From: Stenotrophomonas rhizophila
GTDB taxonomy: Bacteria; Pseudomonadota; Gammaproteobacteria; Xanthomonadales; Xanthomonadaceae
DNA length: 64,000 nucleotides
NCBI RefSeq assembly: GCF_007667275.1
Contig: NZ_VDQT01000001.1
Coordinates: 1,355,125 to 1,419,124 of the forward strand
Direction of reading: 5' to 3'
The notes beneath the pieces are model-generated. The model made no database searches. It worked only from the letters and a program-made list of their open reading frames with translations, and was not told the origin of the DNA. Positions 63,452 to 64,000 of this stretch are shown here, one piece after another (within the stretch, counting starts at the first letter, position 1; each line of letters begins with the position of its first letter). The position numbers were made by a program, and so were the translations under genes.

Positions 63452-64000
63452 TTCGAGTGGGTTGGAGCTTGGTGCACGGTCTTCGAACAGGTCATCGCGA
63501 GCGTGGGGGGCCCCGCCGCGGCCGGCAGGCCCCTGTGCAAATGTCCCCCGGCGGCGGCCTGCGGCCGCCCCCTCCTCCTTTACTTTGCCAGGGACCTACC
63601 GGCCACGACGGGGCTCGGCTTGCGGTTGGCAGGGAAAAGCGGGCGTCACGGGGCAACGCCGGTGGATCGAGTGCCGGGGCGCCATGCCCTTGGAGGCGAA
63701 GTAAAGGAGGAGGTGTCGGCCGCAGGCCGACGCCGGGGGACATTCGCCGGAAAGGGTATGGCGCCCCGGCGCTCGATCCACCGGCAGCCGCGTCTGCTGC
63801 AGCGCGCGCTTCCCTTGTTCGAGTGGCTTGGAAGCTTGGTGCAGGGTCTTCGAACAGGTCATCGCGAGCGTGGGGGGCCCCGCCGCGGCCGGCAGGCCCC
63901 TATGCAAATGTCCCCCGGCGTCGGCCTGCGGCCGCCCCCTCCTCCTTTACTTTGCCAGGGACCTACCGGCCGCGACGGGGCTCGGCTTGCGGTTGGCAGG
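63452..64000. repeat. Composite direct and inverted repeat, running off the window
   Basis: A ~182-bp unit (63452-63633) recurs at 63818-64000, 366-367 bp away, with few mismatches. Between them, GTGGATCGAGTGCCGGGGCGCCAT (63662-63685) and its near-complement 63758-63781 form an inverted pair. A reversed copy of the unit's central part (CGGCC-rich, ending in TTTACTT) lies at 63698-63746. No protein-coding frame is persuasive. Confidence 0.8.

Noticed and set aside
63408..63907. Small open frames in the terminal repeat
   Set aside because: Pro/Arg-rich translations of repeats, present on both strands; no start signals or family resemblance.

Overview
The window is GC-rich chromosomal core from a gammaproteobacterium of the Xanthomonadaceae, most probably Stenotrophomonas. 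Two lines point there. Gene order and protein sequences are of the Xanthomonas/Stenotrophomonas type. Almost every intergenic gap also carries short palindromes ending in GTAG (for example GTAG followed by AGCCGACTGTTAGTCGGC), which match the SMAG REP family described in S. maltophilia. I see no prophage, integrase, transposase, plasmid gene or CRISPR array.

Layout. (1) 1-7.6 kb, minus strand: fatty-acid synthesis operon yceD-rpmF-fabH-(kinase-like)-fabD-fabG-acpP-fabF-pabB, with maf divergent; plsX is missing from its usual place. (2) 7.6-13.9 kb: a GT-C glycosyltransferase, then moxR-DUF58-transglutaminase-slp on plus. (3) 13.9-18.2 kb: hinT, recR-ybaB-dnaX, tRNA-Ser(GGA), a guanidinium exporter gdx with a candidate guanidine-II riboswitch, and the 4.5S RNA gene. 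(4) 18.3-26.7 kb: metallo-hydrolase/kdkA, a heptosyltransferase-like GT9, DUF6165, tRNA-Ser(CGA), PP2C phosphatase, dnaQ-rnhA, a methyltransferase-like gene, gloB-mltD. (5) 26.7-35.9 kb, minus strand: the protein-quality-control block tig-clpP-clpX-lon-hupB-(tRNAs)-ppiD, in the same order as in enterobacteria. (6) 28.8-37.2 kb: ten tRNA genes in two clusters (Asp x3, Val; Leu, Lys x2, His, Arg, Pro). (7) 37.3-42.1 kb: BI-1/YccA membrane protein, NAD-type isocitrate dehydrogenase, AhpD-like protein and glutaredoxin, BepA-like protease. (8) 42.2-48.1 kb: phosphate/polyphosphate operon phoB-phoR-ppk1-ppx with a Pho box. (9) 48.4-55.3 kb: TonB-dependent receptor, GT4 glycosyltransferase-PAP2-lpxH, secreted M72-type metalloprotease. 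(10) 55.5-63.3 kb: a stand-alone DUF2235 (Tle1-like) lipase, DUF455 ferritin-like protein, then folC-SPOR-cvpA-purF on minus and a histidine phosphatase. (11) 63.4-64.0 kb: a non-coding composite direct/inverted repeat running off the window edge.

Together the genes cover envelope lipid and LPS supply (fab genes, kdkA, GT9, lpxH, GT39), replication and repair (dnaX, recR, dnaQ, rnhA), ATP-dependent proteolysis, phosphate homeostasis and tRNA supply. The content is mostly ordinary core genome. The unusual material is in the spaces between genes: riboswitch-like and leaderless promoter architectures, a tRNA-derived 32-bp perfect palindrome, REP elements that supply stop codons, and the terminal composite repeat. 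All calls rest on reading the sequence and recalled family features; no database search was run.
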